Part shown: piece by piece, positions 6,850 through 16,254 of the stretch
Layout: every line of letters starts with the position of its first letter
Position numbering within the stretch: position 1 is the stretch's first letter
Source: UMGS621 sp964468815
GTDB lineage: Bacteria > Bacillota > Clostridia > Christensenellales > Borkfalkiaceae
Direction: 5' to 3'
NCBI GenBank assembly: GCA_964468815.1
Contig: CAYXWN010000027.1
Location: 1-27,268, forward strand
DNA length: 27,268 nucleotides
Program-made: the position numbers and the translations under genes
The notes under the pieces: model-generated
What the model was told of the DNA's origin: nothing
The model's database searches: none
Seen by the model: the letters and a program-made list of their open reading frames with translations, nothing else

Positions 6850-8291
6850 AAGGTATGAGTCAGCAAAAAGAAATTTATTTATCTCCTTTTTCCACGCGTT
6901 ATGCGAGTAAGGAAATGCAGTATATTTTTTCCGAACAGTTTAAGTTCTCCACGTGGAGAAAACTGTGGATCTCTCTTGCCAAAGCGGAACGTGCGCTTGG
7001 GTTAGATATTACGGAAGAGCAGATTGCGGAAATGGAAGCGCATCGCGACGATATCAATTTCGAGGTCGCCGAGGCGCGCGAAAAAGAGGTTCGTCACGAC
7101 GTAATGAGTCACGTTTACGCTTACGGTATTCAATGTCCGAAAGCGGCGGGTATTATTCACTTGGGCGCGACGTCTTGTTACGTCGGGGATAATACGGACG
7201 TTGTGATTTTACGGGAAGCAACGCAATTGATTCTCAAAAAGGCGGCGCAGGTTTTGAAAAATCTCTCCGGTTTTGCAGAGCGTTATAAGTCGCTTCCTTG
7301 TCTTGCCTATACGCACTTGCAGCCGGCGCAACTTACGACGGTCGGAAAGCGCGCTACGCTTTGGATGTACGAACTTGCGCAAGACGTCGAAGAGTTGGAA
7401 TACCGGTTGGGAAAATTGCGTCTTTTGGGCTCTAAGGGCACGACGGGAACGCAAGCGTCTTTTATGGAACTGTTCGACGGGGACGAGGCAAAGGTGAAAG
7501 AGTTGGAAGATCGGATTGCTTCCGATCTCGGCTTCCCCGGCGTCGTTCCGGTTTCCGGACAGACTTATTCGAGAAAAGTAGACGCTTACTTTTTGGCGGC
7601 GTTATCGGGCGTTGCGCAGAGTGCGTATAAATTTTCCAACGATATGCGGATTTTGCAATCTTTTGAGGAAATGGAAGAACCGTTTGAATCTAAGCAGATC
7701 GGTTCGTCCGCAATGCCGTATAAACGGAATCCCATGCGTTGCGAACGTATTTCCGCGCTCTCTCGTTACGTAATCACCGATTCGCTGAATCCTGCCTTCA
7801 CGGCGGCGACGCAGTGGTTTGAACGTACGTTGGACGATTCCGCAAACAAGCGCATTTCGGTAGCGGAGGCGTTCCTTGCGGTAGATTCTATTTTGAATAT
7901 CGAAATAAACGTGACGAACGGTTTGGTTGTTTACGATCAAGTCGTCCGCCGTCGCGTTATGGAAAAATTGCCCTTTATGGCGACCGAAAACATCATGATG
8001 AAATCGGTGAAAAAGGGCGGTAATCGGCAAGACTTGCACGAATTGTTGCGTGAACATTCTCACGCGGCGGCGAAAAAGGTCAAGTTAGAGGGCGGTGCGA
8101 ATGATTTGATTGATCGGATTGCCGCCGATCCCGCTTTCCCACTCACGAAAGAAGAAATCGAAGCGGAACTCGATCCTTCGCTTTATATCGGAAGATGTCC
8201 TTCTCAGGTGGAGGAGTTTAACGAGCAGGTGATTAAACCTATTTTAGAACGCTACTGCGGCGAAGAGATTGCTTGCGAACTCAACGTATAA
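6846..8291 (+). CDS. purB: Adenylosuccinate lyase
   Basis: It releases fumarate twice in purine synthesis, from SAICAR (giving AICAR) and from adenylosuccinate (giving AMP). At 481 residues it belongs to the longer subgroup. The fumarate-lyase signature GSSAMPYKRNP lies at 286-296, with the N-terminal motif SPFSTRYASKEMQ, the HDVMSHV region, IHLGATSCYVGDNTD and TTGTQASF. The start is a GTG at 6846 overlapping the previous stop. An in-frame ATG at 6855 is possible, but its purine-rich stretch is too close to serve as a good ribosome site. The gene sits between the cyclohydrolase and the transformylase, splitting what is one gene (purH) in most bacteria. Confidence 0.96.
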   Translation: MKGMSQQKEIYLSPFSTRYASKEMQYIFSEQFKFSTWRKLWISLAKAERALGLDITEEQIAEMEAHRDDINFEVAEAREKEVRHDVMSHVYAYGIQCPKAAGIIHLGATSCYVGDNTDVVILREATQLILKKAAQVLKNLSGFAERYKSLPCLAYTHLQPAQLTTVGKRATLWMYELAQDVEELEYRLGKLRLLGSKGTTGTQASFMELFDGDEAKVKELEDRIASDLGFPGVVPVSGQTYSRKVDAYFLAALSGVAQSAYKFSNDMRILQSFEEMEEPFESKQIGSSAMPYKRNPMRCERISALSRYVITDSLNPAFTAATQWFERTLDDSANKRISVAEAFLAVDSILNIEINVTNGLVVYDQVVRRRVMEKLPFMATENIMMKSVKKGGNRQDLHELLREHSHAAAKKVKLEGGANDLIDRIAADPAFPLTKEEIEAELDPSLYIGRCPSQVEEFNEQVIKPILERYCGEEIACELNV

Positions 8292-8302
8292 CGGAGGAAA
8301 CC

Positions 8303-9487
8303 ATGAAAGAATTTGAATTGAAATACGGCTGTAACCCCAATCAGAAGCCTGCGAGAATTTTTATGAAAAACGGAGGGGAACTTCCCATTGAAATTTTGAA
8401 CGGCAGACCGGGATACATCAATTTTTTGGATGCCTTTAACAGTTGGCAGTTGGTAAAAGAGATTAAATCCGCGTTGCATTTGCCGGCGGCGGCTTCTTTT
8501 AAGCACGTATCTCCGACGTCTGCGGCGGTCGGGATTCCTCTTTCGGAAACGCTGAAAAAGGCTTGCTTTGTGGACGATATCGACAATCTTGACGATTCTC
8601 CGCTTGCTTGCGCGTATGCCAGAGCGCGCGGAACGGACAGAATGTCCTCGTTCGGCGATTGGATTGCACTTTCGGACGTCTGTGACGAAACGACTGCGAA
8701 ATTGATTGCGCGCGAGGTTTCGGACGGTATTATCGCACCCGGTTATACGCCTACCGCTTTGGAAATTTTAAAGGGCAAGCGCAAGGGAACTTATCCCATC
8801 GTGAAAATCGACGAACAATACGTTCCGGCAGAGGTGGAAACCAAGGAAGTTTTCGGAATAACCTTTGAACAAAGACGGAACGATTTTACGATCGACCGTG
8901 CGTTACTCGGCAATATCGTGACCGAAAGCAAGGAACTTCCCGAAAGCGCAGTGCGCGATCTGATCGTTGCATTGATTACGTTGAAGTATACGCAGTCCAA
9001 TTCCGTTTGCTATGCAAAAGACGGACAGGCGATCGGCGTCGGTGCAGGACAGCAGAGCCGTATCCATTGTACGCGCCTTGCCGGACAAAAAGCGGATCTT
9101 TGGCATCTCCGTCAGCATGAAAAAACGCTTTCGCTTTCTTTCCTTGAAAGTGTCGGAAGACCGGAGAAGAATAATATTATCGACCTTTATCTTTCGGACG
9201 ATTACGAAGACGTGACTGCGGACGGAAATTGGCAGAAATATTTTTCAAAGAAGCCTCCCGTGTTTACCAAGGAAGAGCAGAAAGAATATTTGTCGAAAAT
9301 TACGGGCGTATCGCTTGCGTCTGACGCGTTTTTCCCGTTTGACGACAATATCGAACGCGCAAAACGGAGCGGCGTTTCGTACGTCGCGCAACCGGGCGGC
9401 TCTGTACGGGACGACGTTGTGATTTCCTCTTGCGACCGCAACGGCATGGTGATGGCGTTTACCGGTATGCGGTTGTTCCATCACTGA
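8303..9487 (+). CDS. Stand-alone AICAR transformylase
   Basis: It formylates AICAR with 10-formyl-THF to FAICAR. The ATG at 8303 follows GGAGG (8293-8297), giving 394 residues; an earlier in-frame start at 8273 lies inside purB. Only the transformylase half of PurH is present, with no cyclohydrolase domain. The catalytic Lys67-His68 pair sits in SFKHVSP, followed by YARARGTDRMSSFGDW, REVSDGIIAPGY, KYTQSNSVCYAK, GAGQQSRIHCTRLAG and LRLFHH at the C terminus. From memory of the families, these blocks match human ATIC more closely than E. coli PurH. Stand-alone proteins of this kind are known from Clostridia. Its substrate AICAR (ZMP) is the riboswitch ligand that controls this operon. Confidence 0.95.
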   Translation: MKEFELKYGCNPNQKPARIFMKNGGELPIEILNGRPGYINFLDAFNSWQLVKEIKSALHLPAAASFKHVSPTSAAVGIPLSETLKKACFVDDIDNLDDSPLACAYARARGTDRMSSFGDWIALSDVCDETTAKLIAREVSDGIIAPGYTPTALEILKGKRKGTYPIVKIDEQYVPAEVETKEVFGITFEQRRNDFTIDRALLGNIVTESKELPESAVRDLIVALITLKYTQSNSVCYAKDGQAIGVGAGQQSRIHCTRLAGQKADLWHLRQHEKTLSLSFLESVGRPEKNNIIDLYLSDDYEDVTADGNWQKYFSKKPPVFTKEEQKEYLSKITGVSLASDAFFPFDDNIERAKRSGVSYVAQPGGSVRDDVVISSCDRNGMVMAFTGMRLFHH

Positions 9488-9502
9488 GAAAGAGGTGTTT
9501 TT

Positions 9503-10777
9503 ATGGATATAATGGTAGTCGGCGGAGGTGGAAGAGAGCATGCGCTCGTTAAAGCGCTTGCTGCTTCTCCGCTCGTCGGAAAGATATACGCGCTTCCGGG
9601 GAACGGCGGCATGAAAGAGGCGGAATGTGTTCCGATCGGCGCAAAAGATTTGGATCAAATCGTTGCGTTCGCGTTGGAACGCAAAATTGATTTTGCCGTT
9701 GTTGCACCGGACGATCCGTTGGTACTCGGCTTGGTGGATTTGTTGGAAGAAAAGGGGGTTCCCTGTTTCGGACCGAAAAAGAACGCCGCGATGATCGAGG
9801 GAAGCAAAGCGTTTGCAAAAGACCTTATGAAGCGTTACGGAATCCCTACTGCGTCGTACGAGATTTTTACGGACGAAGCGGCTGCGCTTGCTTATTTGGA
9901 AACTTGTCCGATTCCCGTCGTCGTTAAAGCGGACGGACTCGCGTTGGGCAAGGGCGTCGTCGTGGCGGAAACGCGCGAAGATGCCAAGCAAGCGGTGCGT
10001 TCCATGATGGAAGATAAAATTTTCGGAAACAGCGGAAGCCGCGTCGTGATCGAAGCGTATTTGGAAGGACCGGAAGTTTCCGTTTTGGCGTTTACGGACG
10101 GAAATACGATCGTTCCCATGATTTCGTCCATGGACCATAAACGGGCAAAAGACTGCGATTGCGGCTTAAATACGGGCGGTATGGGGACGATCGCGCCCAA
10201 TCCTTATTATACCGAAGAGATTGCTCTTGAATGTATGGAGAAGATTTTCCTTCCGACCGTCCGCGCAATGAACGCAGAGGGCAGAACCTTTCGCGGTTGT
10301 CTGTATTTCGGTTTAATGTTGACGAAAGACGGTCCTAAGGTAATTGAATATAACTGTCGCTTCGGCGATCCGGAAACACAGGTGGTTTTACCCCTTTTGA
10401 AAAGCGATTTGTTCGTAATCATGAAGCACGTGGCAGAAGGAATGCTTTCCGCCGATGACGTTGTTTTTTCAAACGAATCGGCTTGTTGCGTGGTACTCGC
10501 TTCGGACGGGTATCCGCAAAAGTACGAAACGGGATTTGAAATTACGGAAAAAGACTTTCCGTCGGATGCTTGTATCTATTATGCAGGCGTGAAGAAAAAG
10601 GACGGAAAACTAGTTACTTCCGGCGGCAGAGTGTTGGGGGTGACGGCGACTGCCGCAACCTTATCCGGGGCGATTGAAAAAGCATATGCCGCGGCGAATG
10701 AAGTTGAATTTGCAAATGCGTATAAACGGTCGGATATCGGCAAACGCGCGATGGAGGTAGAACGGAATGGTATATAG
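9503..10777 (+). CDS. purD: GAR synthetase (phosphoribosylamine-glycine ligase)
   Basis: It joins phosphoribosylamine and glycine with ATP. The 424-residue ATP-grasp protein starts MVVGGGGREHALV, with ALPGNGGM, FGPKKNAAMIEGSKAFAK, VVKADGLALGKGVVVA, the metal/ATP region MISSMDHKRAKD, GGMGTIAPNPYY, and the signature FGDPETQVVLPLL. The GAGG at 9492-9495 fits the ATG at 9503. Its end overlaps the start of purL by 11 bases, with the purL ribosome site (GGAGG, 10753-10757) inside purD. Confidence 0.97.
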   Translation: MDIMVVGGGGREHALVKALAASPLVGKIYALPGNGGMKEAECVPIGAKDLDQIVAFALERKIDFAVVAPDDPLVLGLVDLLEEKGVPCFGPKKNAAMIEGSKAFAKDLMKRYGIPTASYEIFTDEAAALAYLETCPIPVVVKADGLALGKGVVVAETREDAKQAVRSMMEDKIFGNSGSRVVIEAYLEGPEVSVLAFTDGNTIVPMISSMDHKRAKDCDCGLNTGGMGTIAPNPYYTEEIALECMEKIFLPTVRAMNAEGRTFRGCLYFGLMLTKDGPKVIEYNCRFGDPETQVVLPLLKSDLFVIMKHVAEGMLSADDVVFSNESACCVVLASDGYPQKYETGFEITEKDFPSDACIYYAGVKKKDGKLVTSGGRVLGVTATAATLSGAIEKAYAAANEVEFANAYKRSDIGKRAMEVERNGI

Positions 10778-13700
10778 AGTTTTTGTAGAAAAAAAGCAGG
10801 GATTCGATAACGAAGCGCGCTCGCTTTACGGCGAGCTCGTCAATCTGCTCGGAATCGACCGTTTGACGGGTGTGCGGTTGCTGAACCGTTACGACGTCGA
10901 AAATATTACGGAGGATTTGTTTGCGTCTGCCGTCAAAACGGTCTTTTCCGAGCCGCAGCTAGACGACGTGTACGAGGAACTTTTATTGCAAGAGGGAGAA
11001 ACTGCATTTGCGGTGGAGTATCTTCCCGGGCAATACGATCAGCGTGCGGACTCCGCGGCGCAGTGCGTTCAGATTATCGCGCAGTGCGAGCGTCCTTTAA
11101 TTCGCACGGCACGCGTCTACGTAATGAAAGGCGATTTGGACGAAGAATCGCTTACAAAAATAAAGAAATACGTCGTCAACCCGGTGGAAAGCCGCATCGC
11201 GGCGATGGAAAAGCCGAAAACGCTCGCGCTTTCTTATGCGATTCCCACCGAAGTAAAGACGTTAGAAGGCTTCCTTTCTTTGGACGACGAGGGACTTAGC
11301 GACTTTATTCGGAATTACGGCTTGGCAATGGATTTAGACGATATCCGCTTTTGTCGGTCGTATTTTGCGGAAGAAGGGAGAGATCCCACGATTACCGAAA
11401 TCCGAATGATTGATACTTATTGGTCCGATCATTGTCGGCATACGACCTTTTTGACGACGATCGACAAAGTAACGTTCGAGGACGTCGCGTTGCAGAACGC
11501 GTACGACGAATATCTCGCGGCAAGAAAAGAGATTAACAGAACAAAGCCGATCAATCTTATGGACGTTGCGACGCTTGCGGGGAAATATTTGAATCGCAAG
11601 GGGCTTTTGCCGAATTTGGACGAGTCGGAAGAGATTAACGCTTGTACGGTAAAAATTAAAGTAACCGTAGACGGCGAGGAACAAGATTGGCTGTTGCTCT
11701 TTAAGAACGAAACGCATAATCACCCAACCGAGATCGAACCGTTCGGAGGTGCGGCAACTTGTATCGGCGGTGCGATTCGAGATCCGCTTTCCGGGCGTTC
11801 GTACGTCTATGCGGCGATGCGCGTTACGGGGGCAGGAGATCCGTTGAAGCCGGTTTCCGAAACGCTTGTGGGTAAACTTCCGCAACGGAAAATCGTAACG
11901 ACGGCTGCCGCAGGGTACAGTTCTTACGGCAACCAAATCGGGCTTGCCACGGGAATCGTAGACGAAATTTATCACGAGGGATATACTGCAAAGCGCATGG
12001 AGATCGGCGCGGTTATCGCGGCTACGCCTGCGAAAGACGTTCGGAGAGAATGTCCGAAACCGGGTGACGTCGTTATCTTGCTCGGCGGCAGAACGGGACG
12101 CGACGGTTGCGGCGGCGCGACGGGATCGTCAAAGTCGCATACGCTCGCTTCGTTGGAAACGTGCGGTGCTGAGGTACAGAAAGGAAATGCGCCCGAAGAA
12201 CGGAAATTACAGCGGTTGTTCCGCAATCCTACGGCGACGGCTATGATTAAACGGTGTAACGATTTTGGGGCGGGCGGCGTGTCCGTTGCGATCGGAGAAC
12301 TTGCCGACGGGTTGGAAATCGACCTCAATCGCGTTCCCAAAAAATACGAGGGGTTAGACGGAACGGAACTTGCAATCTCCGAATCGCAAGAGCGTATGGC
12401 GGTCGTCGTGGCAAAAGAAGACGTTTCGTCGTTTATCGCATTGGCATCGGAAGAAAATTTGGAAGCGACGGTGGTTGCGGAAGTAAAAGAAGAGCCTCGC
12501 CTTACGATGTTTTGGAATGGAGTGAAAATCGTAGATCTTTCGCGCGCGTTCTTAAATAGCAACGGTGCGGAAAAGCATATCGAAATCGCTCCGGCAAAGG
12601 CACAGCCTTTTGCTCGTAAAACAATAGGAAACTTTAAGGAAAATTTAGAAACGCTTGCGTCCGATTTGAACGTATGCTCCAAGCGCGGCTTGTCCGAGCG
12701 GTTCGATTCTACGATCGGTGCAGGCAGTGTATTGATGCCGTTCGGCGGAAAATATCAAAGAACGCCCATTCAAGCGATGGTTCACAAGATATCCGTCGAA
12801 AAGGGGCACACGGAAGACTGTTCGTTTATGGCGTGGGGATATAATCCCTTTATTACCGAAAAGAGTCCCTATCACGGCGCGTATCTCGCCGTTATCGAAT
12901 CGGTTTCCAAAGTGATCGCGGCAGGCGGTTCGTATGAAAATCTGTATCTTACGTTCCAAGAGTATTTTGAAAAGCCGCAAGGCGATCGCGCTCGTTGGGG
13001 ACAACCGTTGGCAGCATTGCTCGGTTCGTTTAAAGCGCAAATGGATTTAAAAATCGCCGCGATCGGCGGTAAGGATTCCATGAGTGGTACGTTCGAGCAT
13101 ATCGACGTTCCGCCCACGCTCGTTTCGTTCGCGGTTACGACGGGAAAGACTTCGGCTGTTCTTTCTCCTGAATTTAAGGCGGCAGGACATAAAGTAATTT
13201 GGTTAAAGCCGGAAACGGATGCGGACGGACTCCCTGTGACTTCTTCTTATCGGACGATTAGCGATGTCGTTTCTCGTTTGATAAAGGAGAAAAAGGCGGT
13301 TGCCGTTTATACGCCTACTTACGGCGGAATTGCCGAAGCGGTCATGAAAATGGCGTTCGGAAACAAGATCGGCTTTGCGTTTAATAATGCTCTGTCCTTA
13401 GATGAAATTTTCGGATATGCTTACGGCTCGTATCTCGTAGAGTTGCAGGAAGAAGAAGCCGTCGGTATTGTCATAGGTGAAACGACGGAAAACGCTGCAA
13501 TCGCGTACGGAGATGATTCCGTTTCGCTTTCGGTGCTTGAAAAAGGGTACGAAGAGAAATTAGAGCCTATTTTCCCGTGCAATCTTTCGGTCGATCGTAC
13601 GGTAGCGCGTACGTTCCGATATAATGCGGATTCTTGGCAATCGCCGGCGGTTCGGTGTGCTCGTCCGCGCGTTTTGATTCCGGTATTCCCCGGAACAAAC

Positions 13701-14459
13701 TGCGAATACGATACTGCAAAGACGTTTGCAGATGCCGATGCGTTACCCGAGTTATTTGTCGTTAAAAATCTTACAAAGGACGCCGTTGCAGAGTCTGTAC
13801 GCGCCTTTGCGGAGAAGATCAAAAACAGTCAAATCGTCTTTATTCCGGGCGGTTTTTCGGGCGGAGACGAACCGGACGGATCGGGTAAGTTTATTACGGC
13901 GTTTTTCCGCAATGCCGCGATCAAGGATGCGGTTAACGAACTTTTGAATAATCGGGACGGCTTAATGGGCGGTATTTGTAACGGCTTCCAAGCCTTAATT
14001 AAACTTGGATTAGTGCCGTACGGAAGAATTATCGAGTCAGATCCGAACGCGCCTACGTTGACTTATAACAACATCGGCAGACACCAATCGAAGATCGTTC
14101 GCCTGCGCGTTGCGTCCAACAAGTCGCCGTGGTTTTCTGCAACCAAGCCGGGAGAAATCTATTGCGTTCCCATTTCGCACGGCGAGGGAAAATTCGTCGC
14201 AAACAGCGACGTTATCGACGCGCTTGCGAAGAACGGGCAGGTCGCCACGCAATACGTCGACCTTGCAGGCAACCCCACGTACGGCGTTCAGTTTAATCCC
14301 AACGGATCAATGGATGCAATCGAGGGAATTACCTCTCCGGATGGCAGAGTGTTTGGCAAGATGGGGCATTCCGAGCGTTGGGCAAGCGATTTGTATCAGA
14401 ACGTAACGGGGAATTACGATATGGGATTATTCCGCTCTGCGGTTAAATATTTTAAGTGA
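10767..14459 (+). CDS. purL: FGAM synthase, single-chain clostridial form
   Basis: It makes FGAM from FGAR, glutamine and ATP. The 1,230-residue chain holds all parts that Bacillus divides among PurS, PurL and PurQ. It has an N-terminal PurS-like region, then two AIR-synthetase-like halves (FKNETHNHPTEIEPFGGAA near 312, DSHCRHTTF-like SDHCRHTTF near 217, GGKDSMSGTF near 770). The C-terminal glutaminase starts at about 966. Its triad is Cys1071 in GGICNGFQ, and His1201 and Glu1203 in GHSERW. Length and layout match the long single-chain clade found in Clostridia and Bacteroidetes, not the proteobacterial enzyme of about 1,295 residues. The next gene follows after eight bases. Confidence 0.96.
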   Translation: MVYRVFVEKKQGFDNEARSLYGELVNLLGIDRLTGVRLLNRYDVENITEDLFASAVKTVFSEPQLDDVYEELLLQEGETAFAVEYLPGQYDQRADSAAQCVQIIAQCERPLIRTARVYVMKGDLDEESLTKIKKYVVNPVESRIAAMEKPKTLALSYAIPTEVKTLEGFLSLDDEGLSDFIRNYGLAMDLDDIRFCRSYFAEEGRDPTITEIRMIDTYWSDHCRHTTFLTTIDKVTFEDVALQNAYDEYLAARKEINRTKPINLMDVATLAGKYLNRKGLLPNLDESEEINACTVKIKVTVDGEEQDWLLLFKNETHNHPTEIEPFGGAATCIGGAIRDPLSGRSYVYAAMRVTGAGDPLKPVSETLVGKLPQRKIVTTAAAGYSSYGNQIGLATGIVDEIYHEGYTAKRMEIGAVIAATPAKDVRRECPKPGDVVILLGGRTGRDGCGGATGSSKSHTLASLETCGAEVQKGNAPEERKLQRLFRNPTATAMIKRCNDFGAGGVSVAIGELADGLEIDLNRVPKKYEGLDGTELAISESQERMAVVVAKEDVSSFIALASEENLEATVVAEVKEEPRLTMFWNGVKIVDLSRAFLNSNGAEKHIEIAPAKAQPFARKTIGNFKENLETLASDLNVCSKRGLSERFDSTIGAGSVLMPFGGKYQRTPIQAMVHKISVEKGHTEDCSFMAWGYNPFITEKSPYHGAYLAVIESVSKVIAAGGSYENLYLTFQEYFEKPQGDRARWGQPLAALLGSFKAQMDLKIAAIGGKDSMSGTFEHIDVPPTLVSFAVTTGKTSAVLSPEFKAAGHKVIWLKPETDADGLPVTSSYRTISDVVSRLIKEKKAVAVYTPTYGGIAEAVMKMAFGNKIGFAFNNALSLDEIFGYAYGSYLVELQEEEAVGIVIGETTENAAIAYGDDSVSLSVLEKGYEEKLEPIFPCNLSVDRTVARTFRYNADSWQSPAVRCARPRVLIPVFPGTNCEYDTAKTFADADALPELFVVKNLTKDAVAESVRAFAEKIKNSQIVFIPGGFSGGDEPDGSGKFITAFFRNAAIKDAVNELLNNRDGLMGGICNGFQALIKLGLVPYGRIIESDPNAPTLTYNNIGRHQSKIVRLRVASNKSPWFSATKPGEIYCVPISHGEGKFVANSDVIDALAKNGQVATQYVDLAGNPTYGVQFNPNGSMDAIEGITSPDGRVFGKMGHSERWASDLYQNVTGNYDMGLFRSAVKYFK

Positions 14460-14467
14460 GGAAAAAG

Positions 14468-16129
14468 ATGAAAACGGATATCGAAATCGCGCAGGAAGCA
14501 AAACTGCGCAAGATTACGGAGATTGCGTCTGCGGCAGGAATCCCCGAAAAAGCAATCGAGCCGTACGGTAATTACAAAGCAAAAATTGATCCGAACCTCT
14601 TGCCGGAAAGCGAGGACGGAAAACTGATTTTAGTCACGGCAATTTCGCCCTCTCCGGCAGGAGAGGGAAAAACGACTACGACGATCGGACTTGCGGACGG
14701 ATTAAAACGCCTTGGCAAAAAGGTTGTCGTCGCGTTACGCGAGCCGTCGCTCGGTCCGGTATTCGGCGTGAAAGGCGGCGCGGCCGGCGGCGGGTATGCG
14801 CAGGTTGTTCCCATGGAAGACATCAATCTCCATTTTACGGGGGATTTCCACGCGATCGGTGCGGCAAACAATCTGCTTGCGGCAATGTTGGATAATCATA
14901 TTTATCAAGGAAACGCTTTGAATATAGATCCGCGTAAGATCACTTGGCGTCGTTGTGTGGATATGAACGACCGTCAACTTCGTTTCGTGGTGGACGGGCT
15001 TGGCGGTAAGGTGAACGGCGTTCCGAGAGAGGACGGTTACGATATTACCGTTGCGTCCGAAGTTATGGCTGTTTTGTGCCTTGCGGATTCTCTGACCGAT
15101 TTAAAAGCGCGTCTTGCTCGTATTATTGTCGGATATACGTATGACGATCGTCCCGTTACGGCAGGCGATTTGAAGGCGGCAGGCGCGATGACTGCGCTTT
15201 TAAAGGATGCGATTAAGCCGAATTTAGTGCAGACGTTAGAGGGAACTCCGGCGTTTGTCCACGGCGGCCCGTTTGCGAATATCGCGCACGGCTGCAATTC
15301 CGTAATCGCGACGCGCACGGCGTTGAAACTCGGCGATTATGCCGTTACGGAAGCCGGGTTCGGTGCGGATTTGGGCGCGGAGAAGTTTTTGGATATCAAG
15401 TGTCGCTATGCAGGGTTAAAGCCTGCCGCGGTGGTTGTAGTTGCTACGGTGCGCGCACTGAAAATGCACGGCGGACTTCCGAAATCGGAAATCAATACGG
15501 AAAATCTCGCCGCGTTGGAAAAGGGCTTGCCGAATCTTTTGCGCCACGTTTCTAATATGAAAAATGTATACGGGCTTCCCGTCGTGGTGGCGGTGAATCG
15601 TTTCCCGACCGATACGGATGAGGAAATTGCACTTGTAATTGAAAAGTGCAAGGAACTCGGCGTCAACGTGAAACTTTCCACCGTTTGGGCGGAAGGCGGT
15701 AAGGGAGGCGAAGCACTTGCGGAAGAGGTGATTCGTCTTTGTGAAACGCCGAACGATTTCCGTTTTGCTTACGATGAAACTGCACCCGTAAAGGATAAAA
15801 TCGAGGCGATCGTGAAAAAGATTTACGGCGGTGACGGCGTAGTATACACGGCGGAAGCGGAAAAGCAGATCGCTTCGTTGACTGCGTTGGGATTAGACCG
15901 TATTCCGATCTGCATGGCAAAAACGCAGTATAGTTTTTCGGATGACGCCGCAAAACTAGGGGCGCCCGATGGTTTTACGGTGACGGTACGGCAGGTCAAG
16001 GCTTCCGCAGGTGCAGGATTCTTGGTTGCACTTACGGGGAATATCATGACGATGCCGGGATTGCCGAAATCTCCCGCTGCGGAAAAAATTGATGTGGATG
16101 AAAACGGGAAAATCATCGGTTTGTTCTGA
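14468..16129 (+). CDS. fhs: Formate-tetrahydrofolate ligase
   Basis: It makes 10-formyl-THF from formate, THF and ATP, supplying the formyl donor for PurN and AICAR transformylase; in acetogens it is also the entry enzyme of the methyl branch. The ATG at 14468 lies six bases after GAGG (14458-14461) and gives 553 residues, the usual length. A GTG at 14456, overlapping the purL stop, is the weaker choice. The N terminus MKTDIEIAQ is typical, the ATP loop PAGEGKTT is at 63-70, followed by REPSLGPVFGVKGGAAGGG and the THF-region motif VPMEDINLHFTGD. A strong terminator follows, so fhs is the last gene under ZTP-riboswitch control. Confidence 0.97.
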   Translation: MKTDIEIAQEAKLRKITEIASAAGIPEKAIEPYGNYKAKIDPNLLPESEDGKLILVTAISPSPAGEGKTTTTIGLADGLKRLGKKVVVALREPSLGPVFGVKGGAAGGGYAQVVPMEDINLHFTGDFHAIGAANNLLAAMLDNHIYQGNALNIDPRKITWRRCVDMNDRQLRFVVDGLGGKVNGVPREDGYDITVASEVMAVLCLADSLTDLKARLARIIVGYTYDDRPVTAGDLKAAGAMTALLKDAIKPNLVQTLEGTPAFVHGGPFANIAHGCNSVIATRTALKLGDYAVTEAGFGADLGAEKFLDIKCRYAGLKPAAVVVVATVRALKMHGGLPKSEINTENLAALEKGLPNLLRHVSNMKNVYGLPVVVAVNRFPTDTDEEIALVIEKCKELGVNVKLSTVWAEGGKGGEALAEEVIRLCETPNDFRFAYDETAPVKDKIEAIVKKIYGGDGVVYTAEAEKQIASLTALGLDRIPICMAKTQYSFSDDAAKLGAPDGFTVTVRQVKASAGAGFLVALTGNIMTMPGLPKSPAAEKIDVDENGKIIGLF

Positions 16130-16150
16130 TTTTTAAGAAATAAAAAATGT

Positions 16151-16185
16151 AAAAATGCGAAAAATTTTGATTTTTCGCATTTTTT
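16151..16185 (+). terminator. Terminator of the purine operon
   Basis: AAAAATGCGAAAAAT (16151-16165) pairs perfectly with its reverse complement at 16170-16184 around a TTTG loop, a 15-bp stem whose 3' arm runs into a T tract. It ends transcription after fhs. Its symmetric A and T flanks could also work on the other strand. Confidence 0.88.
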
Positions 16186-16198
16186 GTTGTTTCGAAAA

Positions 16199-16227
16199 TT
16201 GCACTTTTTCAAAAAAATGCGTATAAT
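16199..16227 (+). promoter_or_regulatory. Promoter of nadE
   Basis: TTGCAC (16199-16204) and a perfect TATAAT (16222-16227) are spaced by 17 bases, directly after the pur terminator and 28 bases before the nadE start. Confidence 0.85.
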
Positions 16228-16254
16228 ATAGAAAAACGGTAAAGGAATTTTTTT

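Noticed and set aside
9245..10138. A 297-codon open frame on the minus strand across the AICAR transformylase and purD
   Set aside because: It is antisense to two certain genes, has no family motif, and its composition (rich in Arg, His and Phe) is typical of a shadow frame.
11972..12682. A 236-codon minus-strand frame inside purL
   Set aside because: Antisense to purL, rich in Ser, Thr and Ala, with no ribosome site or recognisable motif; a shadow.
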